Source of the DNA: Paludibacter sp.
GTDB taxonomy: Bacteria > Bacteroidota > Bacteroidia > Bacteroidales > Paludibacteraceae
Reading direction: 5' to 3'
NCBI GenBank assembly: GCA_028690665.1
Contig: JAQVAV010000003.1
Coordinates: 124,001 to 188,000, forward strand
DNA length: 64,000 nt
Shown: piece after piece, positions 1 to 8,729 of the stretch
How positions within the stretch are numbered: position 1 is the stretch's first letter
Layout of the letters: the number at the start of each line of letters is the position of its first letter
Program-made: the position numbers and the translations under genes
Notes under the pieces: generated by a model
Seen by the model: the letters and a program-made list of their open reading frames with translations, nothing else
Told to the model about the DNA's origin: nothing
The model's database searches: none

Positions 1-28
1 CCGAAATAAAAAGTAAACTTTTTTTCAT
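1..28 (-). CDS. 5' end of a secreted protein, cut by the window edge
   Basis: An ATG on the minus strand at position 28 opens a frame reading MKKSLLFIS before the window ends. A short Lys-Lys start followed by hydrophobic residues is how signal peptides begin. The PL1 gene to its right also runs on the minus strand, so this may be the next gene of the pectin locus. Only nine codons are visible, so neither the product nor the reality of the gene can be confirmed. Confidence 0.4.
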
Positions 29-150
29 GATCTTATAATTTAAATGATTTGTGATAGAAATAATTCATATTCACAAAAATAAACTGAACACATAAAACCC
101 ATGAGTAATTGTTGACCGAAAATGTGTAATTATTGACACTTTGCGATTGA

Positions 151-1563
151 TTAATACTGAGCCAATTTGGCGCCAGTGTACTCATTATCAGTGATACGTT
201 GTACCAGACTATTCAAATAAATTTCCAAATAAGTGTAACCCTCATTATTTTTATCACCTGCATTTTTGCCTGGAAAATTTTCTGCCATCCAAACATCAGG
301 AATACCATCAGCATTAGTGTCTTCTGGAGCTTCTTCGGAATTATAAACAGGATATCCTCCGACATCTTTAGGCGAATCTATAATTCCCGGACGACCACTA
401 ACGGAACCTTTATACCGGGGAATACCCGTAATAATTTCCTGAGCAATGCGTAAGTCTACCGGATCACGACGAAGAGAGGCACCTGCATACGCTAAAACAA
501 TTTTATAAGCATCTTCAACTGGTTGCTCCATAATTGGAGTACAAGAATATGGGACTTTTGCAAGCGCATCCTTTTTCTTCACACCCGAAGCAAATTTAAC
601 ATGCTGCCAATCATCCCCCGCGGGCTCTTCGGCTCCAAACAAATAATTACCTGTTATAAAATAAGTTCCATGTCCGGGAGGAACCTCTTCCGGATTTTTA
701 TCTCTGTCGATCTGATTGATATAATCCCGTTTAGAATTTTTTGTTGCAGGACCCGGCTTATAATAATTTCCAACCATATTGTAATGACCTGCACTTTCGC
801 CACCGTAAGTTACATTATCGCCCCAATTAAAAACAACATTATTTCTAAAATCCACTCTTTCCTCTTCAAAAGTAGCATGATACTTTAAACCTGCACGTTT
901 CCACCCGTTAAAACGAGGAACCCGGCTCAAATGATTCGCAATTATATTATGATGAAAACTTGCATTATCACCACCCCAAATTCCTCCATAACCATGAGCT
1001 CCTTTTTCATGTCCGGCATTATCCAACGATTCAGAAATAATACACCATTGCAATGTAAAATCTTTATTGTCATAGAACGATGCTGTTTCATCAATACTCC
1101 AACTCATTGAACAGTGATCTACAATAATATTTTTGAAACCCCTGGCCCCTATTGCATCACTTTCATTGGTAAGATCGACATTACCTAATCTGAAACGCAT
1201 GTATCGTATAATGACATTGTCTGCGTTTATAGTTATTTCATGATCTTTAATGCAAATTCCGTCACCAGGTGCTGATTGTCCGGCAATAGTCAAATCTCCA
1301 TGTTTAATAGATATTTTTCTTTTTAATTCAATAATTCCTGAAACCTTAAAAAGAACTGTACGCGGATAATGCTGATTCAGAGCCCATCTTAATGTACCTT
1401 CAGACTCATCATCGGCCAAAGATGTTACATAAATTACTTTTCCATCACGGCCTCCTGTGGTGTACATACCTCCACCATAAGCACCTGGAAATGCCGGTAT
1501 CTGTCCGCTTAATGAAAATACGAGCAAACTAAAAATGAGAAATGAGAAAGTTATTTTTTTCAT
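151..1563 (-). CDS. Secreted pectate lyase, PL1 family
   Basis: Predicted endo-acting pectate lyase that cleaves homogalacturonan by beta-elimination, leaving 4,5-unsaturated ends. Residues 1-20 form a signal peptide ending before Gln21. The parallel beta-helix region carries IIVDHCSMSWSIDE (about 146-159), the Ca-binding stretch of PL1 enzymes, and SRVPRF (about 213-218), which holds the expected catalytic Arg. Near residues 415-420 a DTNADG segment resembles a calcium loop. There is no lipobox and no clear T9SS C-terminal domain, so it is probably periplasmic or released. It is a clear paralogue of the next gene (shared GAHGYGGIWGG, NNYYKPGPAT-like and QKDVGG-like blocks) and lies 42 nt downstream of it, so both may be transcribed with susCD. 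Family call firm; exact subfamily and substrate methylation preference are not. Confidence 0.88.
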   Translation of the reverse strand: MKKITFSFLIFSLLVFSLSGQIPAFPGAYGGGMYTTGGRDGKVIYVTSLADDESEGTLRWALNQHYPRTVLFKVSGIIELKRKISIKHGDLTIAGQSAPGDGICIKDHEITINADNVIIRYMRFRLGNVDLTNESDAIGARGFKNIIVDHCSMSWSIDETASFYDNKDFTLQWCIISESLDNAGHEKGAHGYGGIWGGDNASFHHNIIANHLSRVPRFNGWKRAGLKYHATFEEERVDFRNNVVFNWGDNVTYGGESAGHYNMVGNYYKPGPATKNSKRDYINQIDRDKNPEEVPPGHGTYFITGNYLFGAEEPAGDDWQHVKFASGVKKKDALAKVPYSCTPIMEQPVEDAYKIVLAYAGASLRRDPVDLRIAQEIITGIPRYKGSVSGRPGIIDSPKDVGGYPVYNSEEAPEDTNADGIPDVWMAENFPGKNAGDKNNEGYTYLEIYLNSLVQRITDNEYTGAKLAQY

Positions 1564-1605
1564 GATTGCAGATCAATTATAGTTAGTTATAGAAAATCCG
1601 ATTCA

Positions 1606-3045
1606 TTAATACAAATTCTGGACTAAACTGTTCATATAGACTTCGAGATTTGTGTACGTTCCATCCAAAGTTTTCAAACTTCCGTCTGAATTATTTTTTT
1701 TATTTAAGCCATAAGCATCTTCCCAATCATCTGGAATTCCGTCGCCATCAGAATCTTTTAAAACATCCGATTGTGTGTACGAATAATCCGGCCATCCTCC
1801 TACATCTTTCTGTGAATCAATAAGTCCATTGTTGCTTCCGTTGGACCCGGTGTAAGTAAATGTGCCCGATTTGCACTCCTGTACAATGCGCCTGTCAACG
1901 GTATCACGTTTGAAACTGGCTCCGGCTTTAGTCAAAACATCATCATAAGCTTCGGACGCTGTCTGAACCGATAAATAAGTCGTAATATTGAATTCAATAT
2001 TCGACCGGATATTATCTATATTAAAATCGGTATCGTAACTTTGTACATTGGGTTGTATACCGGAGGACCAATTGTCAGTGGCTACTTCGCTGTTACCTTC
2101 AACAATATTTCCTGATACATAAAAACTGCCCCAGATTCCTTGTTTCTGACTGTTTGTACCATCGTCCGAATTGGGTTGAAAAATACGGTAAACTACACTT
2201 CCTCCTTTTGCAAATGTAGCCGGGCCGGGTTTGTAATAATTATTTATCATGTTATACGAACCCCCTTCGCCGGCATAACCGCTGTTGATTCCCCAATTAT
2301 AAATTACATTGTTCCGAAAATCAACTTTTTCATTTTCGGCATCATTACTGTAACGACTACCGCAAAAACGCGGATTACGACTATCGTGATGCGCCAGCAA
2401 ATTATGATGATAAGAAACGGTTTTACCGCCCCAAATACCTCCGTATCCATGAGCTCCTTTTATATGAACGGAGTTTCTCAGGCTTTCGGAAATAATACAC
2501 CATTGTAATGTAAAATTTGAATTATCGTAAGACGAAGCGCATTCATCTGTACTCCAACTCATCGAGCAATGATCTATAATAATATTTTTTCGATCGGTAC
2601 AGGTAAGCGCATCTCCTTCAACCTGTTTTTCATCTCCCATCCTGAAACGAAGAAAACGAATTATAATATTATCGGCTTCAATGATTACAGGATAATTTTT
2701 AATACAAATACCATCTCCCGGTGCCGATTGTCCGTAAATAGTTATGTTTCCTGTCTTAATTTTTAATTGGGAATGTAGCTCAATAATGCCTGCTACTTTG
2801 AAAAGGATATTTTTCGATCCGGGTAAATTCAGAATATAACGTAATGTGCCAGGCAAGGTCACATCATCCTCCAAACTTGTCACATAATAAACCGATGCAC
2901 TTCTGCCTCCTGTTGTATGTGCGCCAGCCCCATCTGCTCCTGAAAATGCCAGAATCAGTTCATCCGGTGTACTTTCTGTAACTTCATCGGATGATTTACA
3001 CGAAACAAAAAATAAGAAAAAAAAGAATGGAAGGAATTTTATCAT
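1606..3045 (-). CDS. Pectate lyase lipoprotein, PL1 family
   Basis: Predicted pectate lyase anchored in the outer membrane. The N-terminus has a very hydrophobic segment (FFFFLFFVS) followed by Cys16, a lipoprotein signal, and the next residues KSSDE are acidic as in Bacteroidota surface-export signals, so the enzyme probably faces outward. The core has IIIDHCSMSWSTDE (Ca site) and SRNPRF (catalytic Arg region), matching the downstream paralogue. A DSDGDGIPDDW segment near the C-terminus looks like a thrombospondin type 3 / EF-like calcium loop. The gene follows susD after a 74-nt gap holding a strong hairpin. A surface lipoprotein endolyase next to SusCD is the usual arrangement for making importable oligosaccharides. 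Family call firm; surface display is inferred from the sequence after Cys16. Confidence 0.88.
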   Translation of the reverse strand: MIKFLPFFFFLFFVSCKSSDEVTESTPDELILAFSGADGAGAHTTGGRSASVYYVTSLEDDVTLPGTLRYILNLPGSKNILFKVAGIIELHSQLKIKTGNITIYGQSAPGDGICIKNYPVIIEADNIIIRFLRFRMGDEKQVEGDALTCTDRKNIIIDHCSMSWSTDECASSYDNSNFTLQWCIISESLRNSVHIKGAHGYGGIWGGKTVSYHHNLLAHHDSRNPRFCGSRYSNDAENEKVDFRNNVIYNWGINSGYAGEGGSYNMINNYYKPGPATFAKGGSVVYRIFQPNSDDGTNSQKQGIWGSFYVSGNIVEGNSEVATDNWSSGIQPNVQSYDTDFNIDNIRSNIEFNITTYLSVQTASEAYDDVLTKAGASFKRDTVDRRIVQECKSGTFTYTGSNGSNNGLIDSQKDVGGWPDYSYTQSDVLKDSDGDGIPDDWEDAYGLNKKNNSDGSLKTLDGTYTNLEVYMNSLVQNLY

Positions 3046-3057
3046 TTTATTTAAAGA

Positions 3058-3102
3058 AAAGAAAAAGAGCGTTGAACCTTCGGGTTCAATACTCTTTTCT
3101 TT
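3058..3102 (-). terminator. Long hairpin between susD and the first lyase gene
   Basis: About 20 bp of nearly perfect stem closes on a TTCG loop (3079-3082 on the plus strand). On the minus transcript it is preceded by A-rich and followed by U-rich sequence. It lies 18 nt after the susD stop and 13 nt before the lyase start. It could be a partial terminator or an RNA-stabilising hairpin that keeps susCD mRNA more abundant than lyase mRNA. Confidence 0.7.
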
Positions 3103-3119
3103 ATAAAAATATTTTTTAA

Positions 3120-5066
3120 TTAGTTACTTGGATATCCATAATCATTCCACAGCGACCCATTACTTGTACCCAGATTTGTAATAAATATTGGCCAATAATG
3201 TCTGGAATCTATAGTTTCTTGGTCATAATATAACATGTACGACGCCGGGACTAAATATCGACCATCAGTATCTGATTCGAAAATATCTTTAGCAACCCAG
3301 CCATTACTTGTATCAAAGCCATCGGGACGACCTGTTTCTCCTTTATTTAGTCCCCAGATATTGGTCATTTTATATCCATTCAGACCTGAACCTTCATAAA
3401 CCAGACTATTATCCTTAGCATATTGAAAATAAATGGTATCACCCGTTTGAGCATAGTCACCTCTGTGTGCATTCAAATCGGCAATTTTATCCATCGTATT
3501 TACTAAATTGTCTTTCAGTTTTCCCCAACGCTCCAAATCATATTTTCGGATATATTCTCCTACAAATTCAAATTTACGTTCATCCATCAGGTTAGCCATA
3601 TTCAGAGTTTTAGCTGCTAATCCTGCACGTGTACGTACTCTGTTGAATTCATCCTCCGGATTTAATCCCGTATTATTAGCAGGAGCATCTCCTGTAATGC
3701 CACCCAAAGAAGCTTCTGCAAACATCAATAAAATATCAGTATATCTCATTACAGGATAATTTATTCCATCATCACTTCCATTTCTTTCGCGTGCCATCCA
3801 TTCAACACGATATTTATTCAAATAAAAACCTGAAATTTTTTGCTGTTTCTGATATAAACGTTTATCTGCAGCATCTGTTCCCGAAAATAATGAATCTCTC
3901 TTTGTTACATCAGATACAACAGATGATGCGTTATCATTAACCCACGTATAAGGAGCAATCGTTACAAATTTACGGGCATCACCACTTTCAAAATCATAAA
4001 CCAGAGTAGGTACAATCATCTGCACGGAGTTAGTAGAGCCAGATTTATTATTTTTCAACGCTTTCAATGCGTCTGAACTTTTAACCGTGTTGTAGTTCAT
4101 AAATTGTCCACGGGTTCCGTTTGCAAAAGGAATTTCCCAAATATATTCACTTTCAGAATAAGTAGTATTATCGATACACAAATCTTTAAAAATATCTTCA
4201 AAAGTAGTTTTGAATTTAAAATCTTCCTGTTTAATAATCTGTGCACAAGCATCCAGTGCCTCCTGATACAGTTCTGTGCGCAAACTTGCGTCTGTTGTAT
4301 TCAGCTGTACTCCATAAGTCGATCCACCACCTTCAATCCATGTATCCGGACGAAGTGCATATCCTGCATACATTAAATTGTTACGGGCCAACAATCCTAA
4401 AGCAAATGCTTTACTTGGGCGGCCAGTATAATTTTGAGCATCTCCAGGGCATTCAGCAGACCATGGCATTAGCTCTGTCGCTCTCTTTAAATCAGAACGT
4501 AATTGTTCAAAAATTATATTTCTGTCTGCTTTTGGAGAATAGATGTCATTTTCATCGTTAGGATCCATGGGCTCAAACCGAGCAGGCACATCACCCCACA
4601 ACTTTATCATCTCCAAATAAGTAAAGGCTCTTAATGTCAACACTTCTCCCAGAAAATATCTAAACTCAGCTTGGGTTGTATCGGAATTATTTTCAATACC
4701 ATCAATTGCAACATTGGCACGTTCAATCATTGTAGTTAAGTAACCCCAGGGATCTTTACCTGTTGAAACAGATAATTCTGAATTAGAGGTTGACATATTA
4801 TAAATAGCATATTCAGCCTGACCACTATTTTTACTATTATATTCCACATCTGAATTTAACCCCTGATATCCACATGCTAATCGGTTTCGATAAGATTTAT
4901 CTTGACCCATTTGATCATAGATTCCTGCAATAACCCGTTCTGTCTGGACTGTACTTGAATATACCGAAATATCCATTGCAGATGGAGATTCCGTATTAAA
5001 AAAATCTTCACAAGAAAGAAGCGTTAATCCAAAAAGTCCTATTATAAAATATTTATATGTTTTCAT
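3120..5066 (-). CDS. SusD/RagB-family glycan-binding lipoprotein
   Basis: Surface lipoprotein that binds oligosaccharide and forms the lid of the SusC channel. The signal peptide ends in LTLLSC (lipobox, Cys19) followed by EDFFNTESP, typical of SusD starts. The 648-residue length fits the family (500-650). Family features include tetratricopeptide-like helices early in the chain and the C-terminal motif with PVMRYTDILLMFAEA, where SusD proteins have the conserved 'YPxxRYADVLLMYAEA'-type helix, followed by an RxRAG-like NRVRTRAG. It is 18 nt downstream of susC, so the two are co-transcribed. The neighbouring lyases suggest a pectic ligand; that is inferred from context only. Confidence 0.95.
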   Translation of the reverse strand: MKTYKYFIIGLFGLTLLSCEDFFNTESPSAMDISVYSSTVQTERVIAGIYDQMGQDKSYRNRLACGYQGLNSDVEYNSKNSGQAEYAIYNMSTSNSELSVSTGKDPWGYLTTMIERANVAIDGIENNSDTTQAEFRYFLGEVLTLRAFTYLEMIKLWGDVPARFEPMDPNDENDIYSPKADRNIIFEQLRSDLKRATELMPWSAECPGDAQNYTGRPSKAFALGLLARNNLMYAGYALRPDTWIEGGGSTYGVQLNTTDASLRTELYQEALDACAQIIKQEDFKFKTTFEDIFKDLCIDNTTYSESEYIWEIPFANGTRGQFMNYNTVKSSDALKALKNNKSGSTNSVQMIVPTLVYDFESGDARKFVTIAPYTWVNDNASSVVSDVTKRDSLFSGTDAADKRLYQKQQKISGFYLNKYRVEWMARERNGSDDGINYPVMRYTDILLMFAEASLGGITGDAPANNTGLNPEDEFNRVRTRAGLAAKTLNMANLMDERKFEFVGEYIRKYDLERWGKLKDNLVNTMDKIADLNAHRGDYAQTGDTIYFQYAKDNSLVYEGSGLNGYKMTNIWGLNKGETGRPDGFDTSNGWVAKDIFESDTDGRYLVPASYMLYYDQETIDSRHYWPIFITNLGTSNGSLWNDYGYPSN

Positions 5067-5084
5067 TGTTCTATATTTTTTACA

Positions 5085-8000
5085 TTAAAAGCTTAAGTTA
5101 ACTCCGACATTAACACCTCTACTTTTGGGATAAGCTGAAAAATCTACTCCTATAGCCAACGGATTACGTTTGCTTCCGGTATCAACTTCCGGATCAAGTC
5201 CTGAATAATTTGTCAAACAAAATAAATTTGAACCGGTAACAAAAATACGTGCTTTAGTAATATAGGCACTTTTCAATAATTTATCAGGTAAAGTATAACC
5301 AATTGTCAAAGAGGACAAACGGAGAAAAGAACCATCTTCAACAGCATTGTCAGTTAATGCGATTTTTTCAGAAACGGGATTGTAGATCACTGCTGACTTA
5401 TTAGCTTCATCCAGCAAATTACTCAATTGAGCGTAATCGTCACCAGACACAATTCCATTAACCGCATTTGCAGTAGCAGGAATATAAGTACCATCCGCTT
5501 TGAACAATGAATACCGTTTGCCATAAGCAACATTCGCAGTATTATTTCTTAGTTTTGATTTATCGTAAATGGTGGAATAATCAATAGAACTAAGGTTTAA
5601 CACATCATTACCATAAGAATAAGTAAAGTTTGCATTGAAATCAAAATGTCCGATTTTAGTACTTCCAAAACCACCTTCAACCGAAAATCCACCGGAAAAT
5701 TTTGGCATCGTATTTCCAAGTATTGTTCTTTCCTCACTATCAATTTTCATCATACCCGGACGTGCAGTTCCAATAATAGTTTCAATTTTATTACCATCTT
5801 GATCCAACCACGTATCAGTTGATGCATTGTAAGAGGCAAAATCTTCTGTTGTATACCAGCCATTTGTTTTATAACCATAAATACGTCCGATTGATTCACC
5901 TACTTCAACCTTATATTCGGTATCAGCATTTACATATCCGGAACTAAAATAACCAGTTGCTACAGGATACTCATCCATACCACCTAAATCAGTCACTCTG
6001 TTTTTGTTTGCACTTATATTACCTCCAAAAGATAAATCATATGAGAAGTCCTTCATTTTTTTATCCAGGATAACAGCTCTCACAGAAAATTCAATACCTT
6101 TATTCTCTGTCGAACCAATATTTCTAAACTGATAATTATACCCGGCAGGTAATTTATATTTTACAATCAGATCATTTGTTGTGTTCCAATATAAATCAAC
6201 GGCCCCACTGATACGTTCGTTAAAAAATCCATAATCGATACCTAAATTTCGGGTAGATGTAGTCTCCCATTTAATATTAGGATTTGCTGCAATCTTTTCG
6301 CTGCCACCAGCAGTCAGGATACTACTGAAGTTTTCCATATAGGCAGATGTCGAAGATAAATAATCCAAATGTAAATAACCAAGATCCACATTATTATTAC
6401 CGGCCATACCATAACTTAAGCGAGCTTTCAGGTTCGAAATCCAATCTCTGGAAGATGACATAAAATCTTCATCTATAACACGCCAGGCTGCTGCCAATGA
6501 AGGGAAGTAGCCCCATTGATGACTTTTATGACTTTTATCGAATCTGGTAGATCCATCTGCGCGCATAGTTCCTGTAAGATAATAACGGCCTAAATAATCA
6601 TAATTTACACGACCAAAAAAGGACAACATATTATCGGTAGGATCAATATAGTTACTTAAATTTGAATAAGTTGCCAAATTCGGATAAATAAAGACTTCTT
6701 TTCCTGTAAAATTACTTTCATAACCGGCTCCCAGAAAAGTATAAGTCTGTCCTTTATTGATAATAACTTCATGTCCAATCAATGCATTTAGGTTATGTGT
6801 TTTATTGAACGATTTTTTATACTCCAATGTATTTGAATTTCTTAAAGTAGAAGTATTTTGATTTATAAGAAATGCTGAACTTGTCCCGGTAATTCCCCCG
6901 GCAAAAGTTTTACCATCGCCCTCACGGGAATAATAAGTTGTTGGGCCATAAAACCGCTGTGTTTGAATATGTCTTGATTCATATCCCAAATCACTTCTGA
7001 AAGTAAAGTTTTTCAAAAATTTATATGAAACATATCCGTTTAAAGCCCATTTATCATCGGTTTTATTCTTATAATTATCTTCAATAGTCGTAAGTGGGTC
7101 GTAAAGACTGCCAAAACTTTCTTCATCATCTAATGACGATGCATCTTTCGACAACAAATCAATCGGAGTATATGCAATCGCATTACGGACTCTTGACTCT
7201 GTTTTAGAACCGGCATCATCAGCTGTATTAGTACCAGATCCAAGTACACCTGTACTGCTATATCTACTATTAAAACCTAATGTCAGATTCTTTACAGGTT
7301 TGAATTTACTCTTAAAATTAATGTTATTACGACTATATTCGGAACCTTCCATAATCGCAATATCATCAATTCGATTATAACTCAGGTTAAAATTGGCAAT
7401 GTCGTTTCCTCCGGAAAGCGATACATTATGGTTTGAATTAAACCCGATACGACCGAATGTTTCATCCTGCCAGTCTGTTCCCTCTATATTTCCCCAGTAA
7501 TCAAGCAAATCGGCAATAGGAGTCACAAAATTAGCATCTTTTCCATTATCCTGATAGTACTGATCAAAATACACATTAAAATTAGCAGGCAGGTTACTTG
7601 CTCCCTTTGTCAGATATGCATATTCATATTGCATCAACACAAAGTCTCTCGTGTCCAGCATATCATACTTTTTCGCAATCGTTTTCCAACCTACATATCC
7701 GGTATAGTCCACATTAAATGTTGTTTTATTGCCGTTGGATTTTGAGTCTTTGGTTGTAATAATAATTACTCCATTAGCACCCTGCGCACCATATATAGCT
7801 GTAGCTGCAGCATCTTTCAACACATCCATGCTTTGAATATCTGATGGCGGTATATCATTGATACTACTTACTGGAAATCCATCTACAATATACAACGGTT
7901 CACTATTTTGCGTTAAAGAACTACCGCCACGAACCCGTATTTTTACCTGTGCATCGGGTGAACCTTCAGTTGTAACTACATTTACGCCGGCCAACTTACC

Positions 8001-8483
8001 TTGCATAGCTTCCGCAGCTGTTGATACCGGGATATCTTTCAATTGTTCCGCATTTACAGAAGCAATACTTGTTACCAGATCGCGTTTTTTTGTTGTACCG
8101 TATCCGGTCACAACAACTTCTTCCAACTGTTTTGAATTTTCTTTTAAGGTTACATTAATTTTACTTCCGTTGATAGTAACTTCCTGAGTAAGCATACCGA
8201 CATAAGAAACCACCAATATTTTAGCATTAGCAGGGACATCCAGTTTGAACTCTCCATCAATATTCGTTACAGTACCAATGCTTGTTCCCTTTACTACTAC
8301 TGATGCGGCAATAACTGTTTCTCCTGATTCATCCTTTACAACTCCACTGATCGTTTTTGTCTGGGCAAAAATTTCTCCCACAAACAAAAAGATCAAACAG
8401 AGTGAAAAAAACATTCTCAGGCTAAAATTGCCACTAAATTTTTTCTCATTCATTTTTGACATGACTAGACTTTTGTTTAACAT
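5085..8483 (-). CDS. SusC/RagA-family TonB-linked outer-membrane transporter
   Basis: TonB-dependent importer of oligosaccharides working with the SusD lid. From the chosen ATG the protein has 1132 residues: signal peptide ending at FVGEIFAQ, a carboxypeptidase-like regulatory domain (TISGVVKDESGETV..., about 45-120), the family signature VVVTGYGTTKKRD, a plug domain (with PLYIVDGFPV and GANGVIIITTK), then the 22-stranded barrel ending in NVGVNLSF. The frame stays open to an upstream ATG at 8552, but a -7 promoter element at 8518-8525 lies inside that extension, and the extension reads as a second hydrophobic leader; I therefore start at 8483. ATGs at 8462 and 8453 are also possible. It heads the susC-susD-PL1-PL1 unit; pectin specificity is inferred from the lyases. 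Confidence 0.93.
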   Translation of the reverse strand: MLNKSLVMSKMNEKKFSGNFSLRMFFSLCLIFLFVGEIFAQTKTISGVVKDESGETVIAASVVVKGTSIGTVTNIDGEFKLDVPANAKILVVSYVGMLTQEVTINGSKINVTLKENSKQLEEVVVTGYGTTKKRDLVTSIASVNAEQLKDIPVSTAAEAMQGKLAGVNVVTTEGSPDAQVKIRVRGGSSLTQNSEPLYIVDGFPVSSINDIPPSDIQSMDVLKDAAATAIYGAQGANGVIIITTKDSKSNGNKTTFNVDYTGYVGWKTIAKKYDMLDTRDFVLMQYEYAYLTKGASNLPANFNVYFDQYYQDNGKDANFVTPIADLLDYWGNIEGTDWQDETFGRIGFNSNHNVSLSGGNDIANFNLSYNRIDDIAIMEGSEYSRNNINFKSKFKPVKNLTLGFNSRYSSTGVLGSGTNTADDAGSKTESRVRNAIAYTPIDLLSKDASSLDDEESFGSLYDPLTTIEDNYKNKTDDKWALNGYVSYKFLKNFTFRSDLGYESRHIQTQRFYGPTTYYSREGDGKTFAGGITGTSSAFLINQNTSTLRNSNTLEYKKSFNKTHNLNALIGHEVIINKGQTYTFLGAGYESNFTGKEVFIYPNLATYSNLSNYIDPTDNMLSFFGRVNYDYLGRYYLTGTMRADGSTRFDKSHKSHQWGYFPSLAAAWRVIDEDFMSSSRDWISNLKARLSYGMAGNNNVDLGYLHLDYLSSTSAYMENFSSILTAGGSEKIAANPNIKWETTSTRNLGIDYGFFNERISGAVDLYWNTTNDLIVKYKLPAGYNYQFRNIGSTENKGIEFSVRAVILDKKMKDFSYDLSFGGNISANKNRVTDLGGMDEYPVATGYFSSGYVNADTEYKVEVGESIGRIYGYKTNGWYTTEDFASYNASTDTWLDQDGNKIETIIGTARPGMMKIDSEERTILGNTMPKFSGGFSVEGGFGSTKIGHFDFNANFTYSYGNDVLNLSSIDYSTIYDKSKLRNNTANVAYGKRYSLFKADGTYIPATANAVNGIVSGDDYAQLSNLLDEANKSAVIYNPVSEKIALTDNAVEDGSFLRLSSLTIGYTLPDKLLKSAYITKARIFVTGSNLFCLTNYSGLDPEVDTGSKRNPLAIGVDFSAYPKSRGVNVGVNLSF

Positions 8484-8517
8484 AATATTGTTTAAATGTT
8501 TTGATAGTAAATCGAAA

Positions 8518-8525
8518 CAAAAGTA
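8518..8525 (-). promoter_or_regulatory. -7 promoter element for susC
   Basis: TACTTTTG on the minus strand matches the Bacteroidota -7 consensus TAnnTTTG. It lies 34 nt upstream of the ATG at 8483 and decides that start over the in-frame ATG at 8552. Confidence 0.6.
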
Positions 8526-8603
8526 AATTAATAATAAATCCGTAATGTGCAAAAAATGACGTTATTTTGTATACGTATTGACTGCTGAATACTTAAAACA
8601 AAG

Positions 8604-8652
8604 ATATTCCCGAATATACTTAATTTCTTCTTCTGAAACGAACTTTCAGAAG
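8604..8652. promoter_or_regulatory. Two inverted repeats in the susC / DUF4301 divergent region
   Basis: ATATTC-CC-GAATAT (8604-8617) is followed by CTTCTGAAA-CGAAC-TTTCAGAAG (8630-8652), the latter with perfect 9-bp arms. They lie 80-135 bp upstream of the susC -7 element, where hybrid two-component or other PUL regulators commonly bind, and just upstream of the DUF4301 promoter. Binding is inferred. Confidence 0.45.
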
Positions 8653-8694
8653 ACTCTATTAAAACAATCATAACATTTCTGAATGAAAAAAAAG

Positions 8695-8702
8695 TATCTT
8701 TG
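8695..8702 (+). promoter_or_regulatory. -7 promoter element for the DUF4301 gene
   Basis: TATCTTTG matches TAnnTTTG and lies 27 nt before the ATG at 8730. Confidence 0.6.
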
Positions 8703-8729
8703 CATTAGTAAACTAAAAATCAAAAAATT

